From Amantichitinum ursilacus (GTDB taxonomy: Bacteria > Pseudomonadota > Gammaproteobacteria > Burkholderiales > Chitinibacteraceae): a DNA stretch of 64,000 bases. The first letter of the stretch is position 1, and each line of letters begins with the position of its first letter. The DNA lies in the NCBI RefSeq assembly GCF_001294205.1, contig NZ_LAQT01000007.1, positions 124,001 to 188,000 on the forward strand, written 5' to 3'. Positions 1 through 8,002 of this stretch are shown here, piece by piece. The position numbers and the translations under genes are program-made. The notes under the pieces are model-generated. The model was not told where the DNA came from, made no database searches, and saw nothing but the letters and a program-made list of their open reading frames with translations.

Positions 1-482
1 TTGTAGCGTCCGACAATCTGCATGGCGACGCCAGCGTGTTGTCGTATCTGCAAAGCTCGTTTGCTGCTGGCATGGTCGGCGGCGGCCTGTTGCTGACGGC
101 GCTGCCGCCACGCAAAAAGCGGCTGCTGATGATTGCGCTGGTGATTGTGGTGGAAGGCGTGCTGATTGGCTCGTTGTCGCACGTGACCTGGTTGCCGCTG
201 GCGATGAGCATCCAGTTTCTGACCGGCCTGGGCGTGGTCAGCAACAACGTGCCGATGATGTCGCTGATCCAGCAATACACCGACCGCAGCAAGATCGGCC
301 GCGTGATGAGCCTGAACACAATGGCGTCGATGGGTTTATCGCCGCTGAGCTATGCGATGGTGACAGGGCTGCTGTCACTGCATATCGGCATCGGCTGGAT
401 CATGCCGGTGTTCGGCCTGACCATGAGCGCGCTGATGCTGGTGCTGGTGTGGAAACTGCCCGCGGTGAGGACCATCGACTGA
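1..482 (+). CDS. MFS transporter, C-terminal part (5' end outside window)
   Basis: The reading frame is open from base 3 to a TGA at 480-482, so about 159 residues of the C-terminal half are present. It is strongly hydrophobic, with about five predicted membrane segments. A basic loop (PPRKKR) falls between the first two, and a second loop (QYTDRSKIGRVMS) resembles the conserved cytoplasmic loops of major facilitator superfamily exporters. Such proteins move small solutes or drugs across the inner membrane using ion gradients. The substrate cannot be told from this part. The gene runs toward the repeat-rich gap before panC, which is on the other strand. Confidence 0.8.
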   Translation, partial: VASDNLHGDASVLSYLQSSFAAGMVGGGLLLTALPPRKKRLLMIALVIVVEGVLIGSLSHVTWLPLAMSIQFLTGLGVVSNNVPMMSLIQQYTDRSKIGRVMSLNTMASMGLSPLSYAMVTGLLSLHIGIGWIMPVFGLTMSALMLVLVWKLPAVRTID

Positions 483-520
483 GCGGGCCTCATGGCCCTC
501 GAGTTGACGATTGCTTTTCG

Positions 521-631
521 GTGACCCACCTCGCATAGGGTGGGTCGAGACCCACCAACCAAAGCCAGCGAAAAGAACGCAAAGAGCGCGGGTCTGATCA
601 GCGGCTTTGCATGGTGGGTCATGCCCCACCC
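521..631. repeat. REPIN-like element, copy 1 (upstream member of a direct duplication)
   Basis: Palindrome GGTGGGTC-GA-GACCCACC, preceded by ATAG at 535, opens the element. The partner palindrome near 613-630 (GGTGGGTC-AT-GCCCCACC) has one base broken. Segment 521-631 is nearly identical to 721-831, exactly 200 bases downstream. The inner arms AACCAAAGCC and GGCTTTGCATGG are imperfect inverted repeats, as in the other copies in this window. Confidence 0.85.
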
Positions 632-720
632 GTGAAAGCATCGGCTGCCAGCTCACGTACAAGGCGAGGTCAATCGACCCAGCCAGACCGTTCGGGCATG
701 AAGGGCCAGATTTGCCGCGG

Positions 721-834
721 GTGATCCACCCCGCATAGGGTGGGTCGAGACCCACCAACCAAAGCCAGCGAAAAGAACGCAAAGAGCGCGGGTCTGATCA
801 GCCGCTTTGAATGGTGGGTCATGACCCACCCTAT
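721..834. repeat. REPIN-like element, copy 2
   Basis: Left palindrome at 735-756 (centre GA) and right palindrome at 813-834 (centre AT, ending CCTAT). Together they form the full ATAG-palindrome...palindrome-CTAT inverted layout. It ends 34 bases from the panC stop codon. Together with copy 1 it fills the 385-base gap between the convergent MFS and panC genes, where I see no other gene. Confidence 0.85.
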
Positions 835-867
835 GTAAAACGCCGTGGACGCACAGCGCGTCCGGGT

Positions 868-1707
868 TTAGAGGTTGATCTCGACGTTATCAATCAACCG
901 CGTCTTGCCGATGCGTGCGGCGATCAGCAGCACAAGGTGGTGGTCGGTGTGCGTGGCGGGTTTCAGATTGGTGGCGTTACGTGCTTCCACATAATCAATC
1001 TGCCCCCACCCACGCGCGGTCAGATCGGCGATGGTTTCTTGCGCCAGCTTCTCGTAATCACGCTCGCCCGCCTCGATGGCCGCTTTCATGCGCGACAGAT
1101 GATGGAAAATGCGCGGCGCTTCGGCGCGCTCTTCCGGCGTCAGATAACCATTGCGCGATGACAGCGCCAGGCCATCTTCATCGCGGCCGGTATCCACCGG
1201 CACAATCTGGATCGGCATATTCAGTTCGTCCACCATGCTCTGGATGACAAACAGCTGCTGGTAGTCTTTCTTGCCAAAACACGCCAGATCGGGCTGCACA
1301 ATGTTAAACAGCTTGGTCACCACGGTGGCCACGCCGCGGAAATGCCCCGGCCGGAATGCGCCACACAATTCATCCTGAATGGCGGGCGGTTCCACCTTGT
1401 ACAGCTGCACCACATGCGGGTACAGCTCGCGCTCGTCCGGCGCAAACACCACGGCATCGGGTGCAATCGCTTCGATCAATCTGGCGTCTTGTTCCAGCGT
1501 GCGCGGGTAGCGGTCAAAATCTTCGCCCTGACCAAATTGCAGGCGGTTCACAAAAATAGTGACGACGATTTTATCGGTGTGATGGCGTGCCTCGCGGATC
1601 AGCGCCATATGGCCCTGATGCAGATTGCCCATGGTGGGCACGATGGCCACTTTGCCCGCCGTGGCGCGCCAGGCGCGCAGTTCGGCGATGGTATGGATGA
1701 TTTTCAT
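868..1707 (-). CDS. panC: Pantothenate synthetase (pantoate-beta-alanine ligase)
   Basis: Cytosolic ligase that joins pantoate and beta-alanine using ATP, the last step of pantothenate (vitamin B5) synthesis. The 279-residue length is normal for the family. [10 protein letters not shown] at residues 24-33 is the HIGH-type nucleotide motif, and [10 protein letters not shown] is the KMSKS-like loop typical of PanC. The ATG at 1705-1707 is chosen over an upstream in-frame start because it has an AGGGA ribosome site about eight bases ahead and gives the usual MKIIHTI-type N-terminus. It is the last gene of pcnB-folK-panB-HD-panC and lies 31 bases behind the HD gene. Confidence 0.96.
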   Translation of the reverse strand: MKIIHTIAELRAWRATAGKVAIVPTMGNLHQGHMALIREARHHTDKIVVTIFVNRLQFGQGEDFDRYPRTLEQDARLIEAIAPDAVVFAPDERELYPHVVQLYKVEPPAIQDELCGAFRPGHFRGVATVVTKLFNIVQPDLACFGKKDYQQLFVIQSMVDELNMPIQIVPVDTGRDEDGLALSSRNGYLTPEERAEAPRIFHHLSRMKAAIEAGERDYEKLAQETIADLTARGWGQIDYVEARNATNLKPATHTDHHLVLLIAARIGKTRLIDNVEINL

Positions 1708-1738
1708 AGTTAGTATTCCCTGCAGAGTCGGGTCGAGA

Positions 1739-2335
1739 TCAGGCGGCAGCGGGCAGCAAATCGCCGCGCGCAACGGCTTGGTGCAACTGGTCTTCCAGGT
1801 CTTGCCAGATACCCGGAAACACGGGTTCGATCCTGGCCTTGTTACCCAGAATCTGATCGATGCGGATGTTGTTTTCCTGCCAGGTGCGGCCACCGGCGTA
1901 AATGTTTTGCAGCATCGGCATCAAGCGATCCACGGCGCGCGCATAACGCGATTCAAACGACGTGCCCGTGGTGAAGTCGTGCCATAGCATCAGCATGCGC
2001 GTGCCCGTGGCGGGCGGCAGCAAGCCGAATATGCGCTGCGCACCGGCCAGTTCGCGCTCGGCCTGCAGCGCGTGCTGGCTGGTGTCATACACCAGCACAT
2101 CGCCTGCATCGATTTCGGGGATGTCATGCACCAGCAGCATTTGTAGCGCGTAGGCGATATCGACCGGCTGCGACGCCTGCGTTTGCATGCTCATCGCCAG
2201 CAAACAGATCTGCCAGCTGTGTTCAGCGCTGTTTTCATAGCGATCCAGCCCCACCGGCATGCTCCGACGCAACACGCCTTTCAGCTGTTCCAGTTCAAGC
2301 ACAAAGCCAGTAATGGCGGCGAATTCGGCGTTCAT
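1739..2335 (-). CDS. HD-domain phosphohydrolase, 5'-deoxynucleotidase-like
   Basis: 198-residue soluble protein of the HD superfamily, resembling YfbR/HDDC2-type 5'-deoxynucleotidases that remove phosphate from deoxynucleoside monophosphates. The metal ligands are visible: H39 in ENSAEHSWQ, the H70-D71 doublet in [13 protein letters not shown], and an Asp near residue 138 in RAVDRL. It sits between panB (8 bases from the panB stop) and panC (31 bases), so it is probably co-transcribed with pantothenate genes. Family membership is clear. The nucleotide substrate is not, and a phosphatase role in CoA-precursor metabolism is only a guess from position. Confidence 0.85.
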   Translation of the reverse strand: MNAEFAAITGFVLELEQLKGVLRRSMPVGLDRYENSAEHSWQICLLAMSMQTQASQPVDIAYALQMLLVHDIPEIDAGDVLVYDTSQHALQAERELAGAQRIFGLLPPATGTRMLMLWHDFTTGTSFESRYARAVDRLMPMLQNIYAGGRTWQENNIRIDQILGNKARIEPVFPGIWQDLEDQLHQAVARGDLLPAAA

Positions 2336-2343
2336 GGCTAACC

Positions 2344-3135
2344 TCAGAAGCTGTGTTCGTCCGCAGGGAAAGTCGATGCCCGCACGGCTTTCACATAGGC
2401 CTCTACCGCGCCCTGAATACTGGTCTGGCCATGCATGAAGTTTTTGACAAAGCGTGCTTTTTTGCCCGGATACACGCCCAGCATGTCATGCAGCACCAGC
2501 ACCTGGCCGTCGCAGTCCACGCCCGCACCGATGCCGATCACCGGGATGGCCAACGCTTCGGAGACTGCTTTGCCTACGCTGGACGCCACCATTTCCATCA
2601 CCACCAGGCTAGCCCCGGCCGCTTGCAGCGCCAAGGCATCCCGCTTTAGCGTCTCGGCTTCGGTTTCGCTCTTGCCTTGCACCTTGTAGCCGCCATAAAT
2701 ATTGACCGATTGCGGCTGCAGGCCAATGTGCACACAGACCGGAATACCACGCGTGGTCAAAAAATCGACGGTTTCAGCCATTACCATGCCGCCTTCAATC
2801 TTGACCATCTCGGCCCCGGCGGCCATCAGGCGGGCGGCGTTTTCAAAGGTTTTTTGCGGGCTGACTTGCGAAGCGCCAAACGACAGATCAGACAGCACCA
2901 TGGCATTGCGCGTGCCGCGCGCCACACAACGTGTGTGATACACCATGTCGTCCATCGTCACGGGCAGCGTACTGGTCTGGCCCTGGATCACATTACCCAG
3001 CGAATCGCCGATCAGCAGGATTTCTACCCCGGCGGCTTCCAGCAACGACGCAAAGCTGGCGTCGTAGCAAGTCAGCATCGAGATCTTCTGGCCATCCTGT
3101 TTCATTTTGGCCAGCGTATTGACGGTTACTTTCAT
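2344..3135 (-). CDS. panB: 3-methyl-2-oxobutanoate hydroxymethyltransferase
   Basis: First committed enzyme of pantothenate synthesis. It transfers a hydroxymethyl group from methylene-tetrahydrofolate to ketoisovalerate, giving ketopantoate. The 263-residue TIM-barrel length matches the family. LIGDSLGN at 41-48 carries the metal-binding Asp, MVKIEGG near 110-116 the substrate Lys, and VVMEMV the catalytic Glu. It lies downstream of folK, which supplies the folate branch that provides its cofactor, and just upstream of the HD gene. No panE is seen in the window, so ketopantoate reduction is encoded elsewhere. Confidence 0.97.
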   Translation of the reverse strand: MKVTVNTLAKMKQDGQKISMLTCYDASFASLLEAAGVEILLIGDSLGNVIQGQTSTLPVTMDDMVYHTRCVARGTRNAMVLSDLSFGASQVSPQKTFENAARLMAAGAEMVKIEGGMVMAETVDFLTTRGIPVCVHIGLQPQSVNIYGGYKVQGKSETEAETLKRDALALQAAGASLVVMEMVASSVGKAVSEALAIPVIGIGAGVDCDGQVLVLHDMLGVYPGKKARFVKNFMHGQTSIQGAVEAYVKAVRASTFPADEHSF

Positions 3136-3189
3136 GCGCGGAAGTCCTGAGTGCGAAGGCGCCGATGTTGCGGCGCAAGAAAACCGAGT

Positions 3190-3678
3190 TTAGCGCAACG
3201 GTTTAAGCTGCTGGCTCGCTACTTTCCCCAGGAATGCCTGGGCGGGGCCAAGGACGGGGATGTCGAGATCAGGGGCGATCTCGAGCAAAGGCACCAGCAC
3301 AAAGGCGCGCTCGTGCATACGGGGGTGTGGCACGTTCAGGCCCGGCTCGTTGATGATGGCGTCGCCATACAACAACACATCGAGGTCCAGCGTGCGCGGC
3401 GCATTGCGAAAACTGCGCGTACGACCGCGTGCGGCTTCCACCGCCAGCAATGCTTCCAGCAATTGTTTGGGACTGAGCGTGGTGCTGATTTCCGCGACCG
3501 CATTTACAAAGTCGGGCTGGTCGGCGTAACCGACCGGGGCCGAGGCGTAAAAGCGCGAACAGTGCAGCATGCGGATGCCGGGAATCATCGCCAGCATCTG
3601 CAGCGCGGCGGTGAGCTGCCCCGCCGGATCATCCATATTGGCGCCCAGCGCAATAAAGGCGCGTTGCGACTCACTCAT
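3190..3678 (-). CDS. folK: 2-amino-4-hydroxy-6-hydroxymethyldihydropteridine diphosphokinase
   Basis: HPPK transfers pyrophosphate from ATP to the hydroxymethyl-pterin precursor of dihydrofolate. Typical motifs are FIALGANMDDP at the N-terminus, the RTLDLDVLLYGD metal-binding motif (two Asp) and VPHPRMHERAFVLVPL. I place the start at the ATG at 3676-3678, giving 162 residues, because it overlaps the pcnB stop by a few bases (ATGAGTGA). The longer open frame would run back into pcnB. The pcnB-folK-panB order is common in gamma- and betaproteobacteria. Confidence 0.95.
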   Translation of the reverse strand: MSESQRAFIALGANMDDPAGQLTAALQMLAMIPGIRMLHCSRFYASAPVGYADQPDFVNAVAEISTTLSPKQLLEALLAVEAARGRTRSFRNAPRTLDLDVLLYGDAIINEPGLNVPHPRMHERAFVLVPLLEIAPDLDIPVLGPAQAFLGKVASQQLKPLR

Positions 3679-5029
3679 CGCCGCCGCCCGCTGCGGGCGC
3701 ACCCGCCGCGCCGCCACCCTTGCCGGTGGGCTTGCGCCGACGGCGACGTTTGCGGTCCCCCTGCGCCGGGCTGGCGACGCGCGCGATCATGGCCGAGCGC
3801 GTGTTGTCATCGCAGTACTGGAATTGCGTCCACCACTCGGCCAACTCTTTGTCGATCAGGCCGCATTCGGCGCGCAGCAGCAAAAAGTCATAGGCGGCGC
3901 GAAAGCGTTGCTGCTCCAGCAAGCGGTGCGGCCGCGTGCCCACGCGTTGTTCAAAACGCGGTTGCAGCAACCAGATTTCTTTCATCGCCGCGCCGTAGCG
4001 ATTGGGGATGGCCAGGCGCTTTTCGACGGTGGCTTCCACCTGGTTCATCGCCGCCACCAGCGCGGGCACCGGATATTCACCAGCGGCCTGGCGCTTCTGC
4101 CAGTCGGCCTCCACTTCGTGCCACAGCAAAGCGGCAAACAGGAAGCCTGCCGACACCGGCTTGTCTTCGGCCAGGCGTTGGTCCGTGGCGGATAAAGCCT
4201 TCTGCAGGAATTGCGCAGTGGCCGGTTTGGTCAGCAACTGGTCCAGCACCGGAAACAGATAGTTGTGCAGGCCTTCGGCGCGCAGCGACATCAAACAGTC
4301 CCAGGCGCGGCCCGACAACAGCAGCTTCATCATTTCGTCGAACAAACGCGCCGACGGAATGTTCTGTAACAGATTGGCATGTTCTGAAATCGGCTTGCGC
4401 GTCGTCGGCGCAATTTCGAGACCCAACTTGGCGGCCAGCCGCACCGCGCGCAGCATGCGCACCGGATCTTCGCGATAACGCACATCGGCCTCGCCGATCA
4501 TCACCAGCTTTTTGTTCTCGACGTCATCCACACCGTGATGAAAGTCGATGATTTCTTCGCGGCTGGGGTCGTAATACAAGGCGTTGACGGTAAAGTCGCG
4601 GCGCAGCGCATCGTCTTCGAGGCTGCCATACACGTTGTCGCGCAGAATGCGGCCGGATTCGTCGGTGGGCGCTTCGCCGGCGCCGCGGAAGGTGGTCACT
4701 TCGATGATTTCTTCGCCGCCGCGCTCGTAAAACGGCACATGCACAATGCGAAAGCGTCGGCCGATAATGCGCGACCGGTTGAAGATATGGCGCACTTGTT
4801 CGGGCGTGGCGCTGGTGGCCACGTCAAAGTCTTTGGGCGATTTGCCCAGCATCAGGTCGCGCACCGCGCCGCCCACCACATAGGCCTCGTAACCCGCATC
4901 CTGCAGGCGATCACAGACCTTGAGCGCGCCATGATGGATGTCTTCACGACGGATGCCGTAATGTTTGGCGTGCATTACCCGTTTGCCCGGGCGGCGCAAT
5001 ACCTTGCCGATCAGCTTGCGTATCATCAT
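3671..5029 (-). CDS. pcnB: Poly(A) polymerase I
   Basis: 452-residue member of the class II nucleotidyltransferase family, which adds 3' poly(A) tails to RNA and so promotes decay. The head domain shows GGAVRDLMLGKSPKDFDVAT, containing the D-x-D catalytic pair, followed by RRFRIVHVPF and LRRDFTVNALYYD. The C-terminus is a very basic tail (KRRRRRKPTGKGGG) ending in Gly/Ala-rich sequence, as in PcnB. CCA-adding enzymes share the head domain, but the N-terminal basic extension and the tail favour PcnB. It is the first gene of the pcnB-folK-panB-HD-panC operon and diverges from the phzF-like gene. Confidence 0.94.
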   Translation of the reverse strand: MMIRKLIGKVLRRPGKRVMHAKHYGIRREDIHHGALKVCDRLQDAGYEAYVVGGAVRDLMLGKSPKDFDVATSATPEQVRHIFNRSRIIGRRFRIVHVPFYERGGEEIIEVTTFRGAGEAPTDESGRILRDNVYGSLEDDALRRDFTVNALYYDPSREEIIDFHHGVDDVENKKLVMIGEADVRYREDPVRMLRAVRLAAKLGLEIAPTTRKPISEHANLLQNIPSARLFDEMMKLLLSGRAWDCLMSLRAEGLHNYLFPVLDQLLTKPATAQFLQKALSATDQRLAEDKPVSAGFLFAALLWHEVEADWQKRQAAGEYPVPALVAAMNQVEATVEKRLAIPNRYGAAMKEIWLLQPRFEQRVGTRPHRLLEQQRFRAAYDFLLLRAECGLIDKELAEWWTQFQYCDDNTRSAMIARVASPAQGDRKRRRRRKPTGKGGGAAGAPAAGGGDE

Positions 5030-5136
5030 TCAACCAGTAAAAGCCGGCGTGATCAGGTCGCATCAAAACGATGTGCCCCGCCGTTTGCCTATTTAAGCCA
5101 GGCAGATGCCTGATTTGTCAGAAAACAAAGCGCCAT

Positions 5137-5142
5137 ATTATA
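5137..5142 (-). promoter_or_regulatory. Candidate -10 element for pcnB operon
   Basis: On the minus strand these bases read TATAAT, about 108 bases upstream of the pcnB start. No good -35 lies at 16-18 bases; TTGCCG is 21 bases away. A perfect inverted repeat CAGGCA-GA-TGCCTG at 5099-5112 lies in the would-be leader. The rest of the 305-base divergent gap to the phzF-like gene shows nothing else I can name. Confidence 0.35.
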
Positions 5143-5334
5143 CAGTCCGCCCGCGCTATACAGCGGCAAAATCGCCCTGGTTGCCGCAAAACCTTACGAA
5201 ATGTGCGGTCAGATAACGCTTTTGCCCGTTTGCGCAACTGTTTTGATCTGAAAATACCCAGCCTGTTTCTAGCGACAAGTGCCGCGCTGCCGCATTCTGG
5301 CCAGCCCTCACCTTCTTCTTCCGGATTGCCGCAC

Positions 5335-6183
5335 ATGCCCACCTATCGCTATCGCATCGTCAACGTGTTTGCGCAAGAAACCTTTGGCGGCAATCCGCTG
5401 GCCGTGTTTGATCAGGCCACGGGCCTGAACGATGGCCAGATGCAAAAAATCGCGCAGCAACTCAATCTGTCCGAAACCACGTTTGTGTTTGCCGCCGAGC
5501 CAGGTAGCGCCGCCGACGTTAAGGTGCGCATCTTTACGCCCGGCTACGAGCTGCCGTTTGCCGGCCACCCCACTCTAGGCACGGCCTGGACCATCGCACT
5601 ATCCACACAACAAACTGCGGTTAAACTGGGCCTGAAAGCGGGTGATATCCCGGTCGACATCGACGGCGACTACGCCACGCTGACCGCCAACGCCCCGGTC
5701 TACCGCGACGCCGCCCCGGCCGCCGATATCGCCGCCGCCCTCGGCACCGCGCCCGAAACCCTGGCCGGCACGCCGCTGTTTGTCGACGTGGGCTCGGAAC
5801 AACTGGTGGTGGCCCTCAAAACCCCCGCCGACGTCGCCGCCTGCAAACCGCCGCTCGACCTGTTCGTGCCTGCCACCCGCACCGGCCAGAACCGCTCGGT
5901 GGCGCTGGTATGGGCCTGGGCCAACGACCACGAAATCATCGCGCGCTTTTTCTGGGTACAAGCGGGCGCCATCAGCGAAGACTTCGGCACCGGCTCGGCC
6001 TGCGCCAACCTGGGCGGCTGGCTGCTGCGCAACAACGCGCAATTACCGCTAACCGCCACCATGATCCAGGGCCACGGCATCAACCGCCTGGCACATCTGA
6101 AACTGACGCTAACGGCCGAAGGCCAGATCAAGGTCGGCGGCCGGATCGTCCCGATCGGCAGCGGTGAGCTCACGCTGGATTAA
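5335..6183 (+). CDS. PhzF family isomerase/epimerase
   Basis: 282-residue protein with the diaminopimelate-epimerase-like fold. It shows the family signature near the start (YRIVNVFAQETFGGNPLAVF), the catalytic Glu in LNLSETTFVF, FTPGYELPFAGHPTLGTAW and the glycine-rich EDFGTGSACANLGGWL. PhzF isomerizes a dihydroxyanthranilate intermediate in phenazine synthesis, but most family members in genomes without phenazine genes have unknown substrates, and no phenazine genes are seen here. The start is the ATG at 5335. The open frame extends further upstream but has no family similarity there. Confidence 0.9.
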   Translation: MPTYRYRIVNVFAQETFGGNPLAVFDQATGLNDGQMQKIAQQLNLSETTFVFAAEPGSAADVKVRIFTPGYELPFAGHPTLGTAWTIALSTQQTAVKLGLKAGDIPVDIDGDYATLTANAPVYRDAAPAADIAAALGTAPETLAGTPLFVDVGSEQLVVALKTPADVAACKPPLDLFVPATRTGQNRSVALVWAWANDHEIIARFFWVQAGAISEDFGTGSACANLGGWLLRNNAQLPLTATMIQGHGINRLAHLKLTLTAEGQIKVGGRIVPIGSGELTLD

Positions 6184-6230
6184 GCCAGCCCAGGGGTAGC
6201 CGACAGTCCGTCCCAAAGAAGCTACCCCAC

Positions 6231-6544
6231 CGCCACCACGCCCACCCGATGTTGCGCAGCAACGAGGCAGCACGCCTGGCAAACCAGCGCCATCCCCTGA
6301 GCGCGCGAAGGTAGGAGACCAGCCATGGGCTCCGACTGAGCGTCGCGTCCGCGGAGCGGCAGCTACAAAACCCGGTTATGCAGACGGTTAGTTTCGGCTT
6401 TTGAAGTAGCCCCTTCTGCGCAGCTTTACCGCGCGGAGGGTCGCCTTTCTTCTGGTTACTTTGCTTTGGCGAAGCAAAGAAAAGTGACGTGCTCCCGGGC
6501 ACCCCCGGGTATCAAAAAATGCGCCGCAGGCTAAGCGTTTAAAG
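6231..6544 (+). repeat. Long dispersed repeat, family A, copy 1
   Basis: About 314 bases with blocks shared with two other places in the window (59527-59818, inverted, and 60395-60770). Shared blocks, in order, are CGCCCACCCGATGTTGCG with AGCAACGAGGC, TCCGCGGAGCGGCAGCT, GTCGCCTTTCTT, GGCGAAGCAAAGAAAAGT, a GC-rich hairpin CCCGGGCACCCCCGGG, and GCGCCGCAGGC with AAGCG. It fills most of the 548-base gap between the phzF-like gene and dacA. No protein is convincingly encoded; the open frames in it are not gene-like. Confidence 0.75.
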
Positions 6545-6731
6545 ATCCCAGACCCCGGCACCACTATCAAACAACTCGCAGCCTGCTAATCAATTGGGGG
6601 GAACCACCCCGCCCCCAAAGCGGACAAACTCCCCCTGACACTTACAGTCAAAATACGCACATAATACGCACCACGCCGTACGCGCCAGGTGTACTTTCTT
6701 CCATCCCGCTTCAAATCCAGAATTGCCCGCC

Positions 6732-7874
6732 ATGATTTCACGCCGCATTACCCAAAGCCTTATCGCCGTCGGTCTGTTGATCGCCACCACCGCCCAAGCC
6801 TTCACCCCGCCGCCGCCGCAACTGGCCGCCAAAGCATGGGCGCTCAATGATTTCCAGAGCGGTGAAATGCTCACCGCCAAAGACCCGGACACCCGCATCG
6901 AGCCCGCGTCGCTCACCAAGCTGATGACCGCCTACGTGGTGTTCAAGGCCGTCAAAGAAGGCCGCCTTAAACTCGACCAGCAGCTCACCGTTTCCGCCAA
7001 AGGTTGGAAGACCGAAGGCTCGCGCATGTTTCTTGACCCCAAAACGCCGGCCACTGTCGACGATTTGATCAAGGGCATGATTGTGCAGTCGGGCAATGAT
7101 GCGTGCGTGACGCTGGCCGAAGCCATCGCCGGCAGCGAAGAAGTATTTGCTGGACTGATGAACGTTGAAGCCAAACGCCTGGGCATGAATGGCTCGCACT
7201 TCGTCAATTCGACAGGCCTGCCGGACCCCAACCACTACATGACCGTGGCCGACCTCGGCAAGATTGCGGGCGCAATCATTCGCGATTACCCGCAGTTCTA
7301 TCCGATCTATTCGATGCACGAATTTACGTACAACAAGATCAAGCAGCCCAACCGCAACTTGCTGTTGTACCGCGACCCGAACGTCGACGGCATGAAAACC
7401 GGCCACACCGAATCGGCGGGCTTTAACCTCGTCGCTAGCACACACGCCAACGGCCGTCGTCTGATTTCGGTAGTGGTGGGCACCACGGGCGACGTGGTGC
7501 GCGCCAATGAATCGGCCAAATTGCTGGGCTGGGGTCTGCAGTTTTTTGACACCACCAAGGCATTCAGCGCGGGCCAGGTGGTGGATACGCCGCGCGTTTA
7601 TAAAGGCGACGCCGACAGCGTTAGTCTGGGCTTTAACAGCGACCGTTATCTGACCGTGCCGAAGGGCGACGGCGGCAAGTTCACCACGCAAGCCGTGCTG
7701 CCCGCCAAACCGCTGATCGCGCCGCTGAAAGCAGGCCAGCAGGTAGGCACCGTCAAGCTGATGGCCAATGGCAAGCAAGTGGGCGAATACCCGCTGGTGG
7801 TGCTGAAGGATGTAAACGAAGGCGGCTTTTTCCATCGCCTGATCGATACCATCCGCTTGTGGTTTGCCAAGTAA
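6732..7874 (+). CDS. dacA: D-alanyl-D-alanine carboxypeptidase (PBP5/6 type)
   Basis: Periplasmic, membrane-anchored enzyme that trims the terminal D-Ala from peptidoglycan stem peptides. The N-terminal signal peptide ends near TAQAF (residues 21-25). The serine peptidase S11 motifs are in place: S60-L-T-K63, S120-G-N122 and K222-T-G224. The C-terminal end (FFHRLIDTIRLWFAK) is an amphipathic helix of the kind that anchors PBP5 to the inner membrane. I prefer the ATG at 6732 to the TTG at 6723. The 380-residue length fits DacA/DacC. It stands alone, followed by a repeat element. Confidence 0.95.
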   Translation: MISRRITQSLIAVGLLIATTAQAFTPPPPQLAAKAWALNDFQSGEMLTAKDPDTRIEPASLTKLMTAYVVFKAVKEGRLKLDQQLTVSAKGWKTEGSRMFLDPKTPATVDDLIKGMIVQSGNDACVTLAEAIAGSEEVFAGLMNVEAKRLGMNGSHFVNSTGLPDPNHYMTVADLGKIAGAIIRDYPQFYPIYSMHEFTYNKIKQPNRNLLLYRDPNVDGMKTGHTESAGFNLVASTHANGRRLISVVVGTTGDVVRANESAKLLGWGLQFFDTTKAFSAGQVVDTPRVYKGDADSVSLGFNSDRYLTVPKGDGGKFTTQAVLPAKPLIAPLKAGQQVGTVKLMANGKQVGEYPLVVLKDVNEGGFFHRLIDTIRLWFAK

Positions 7875-7901
7875 TCATTGTCGGCTGAAACGGCCGCATC
7901 C

Positions 7902-8002
7902 ATAGGGTGGGTCTAGACCCACCACTCAAAGCCATAAAAGTAAAACGCCAACGCACGTGCGCTTGTCGATGGCTTGGGGTGGTGGGTCTAGACCCACCCT
8001 AT
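7902..8002. repeat. REPIN-like element, copy 3 (supplies a stop codon)
   Basis: Left palindrome at 7902-7923 and right at 7981-8002, both with centre TA (GGTGGGTC-TA-GACCCACC). Terminal ATAG/CTAT are on the outside, and the inner arms CAAAGCCAT and ATGGCTTGG are inverted. The TAG stop codon of the HD-GYP gene (minus strand, 7999-8001) is formed by the element's terminal ATAG. The element lies between the convergent dacA and HD-GYP genes. Confidence 0.88.

Noticed and set aside
375-840. Open frames translating to VGHDPP- or GGSRPT-type peptides
   Set aside because: These come from the GGTGGGTC palindromes and recur wherever the repeats occur. They are repeat-derived, not genes.
6738-7835. 365-codon open frame on the minus strand
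   Set aside because: It is antisense to dacA, whose three catalytic motifs are intact.
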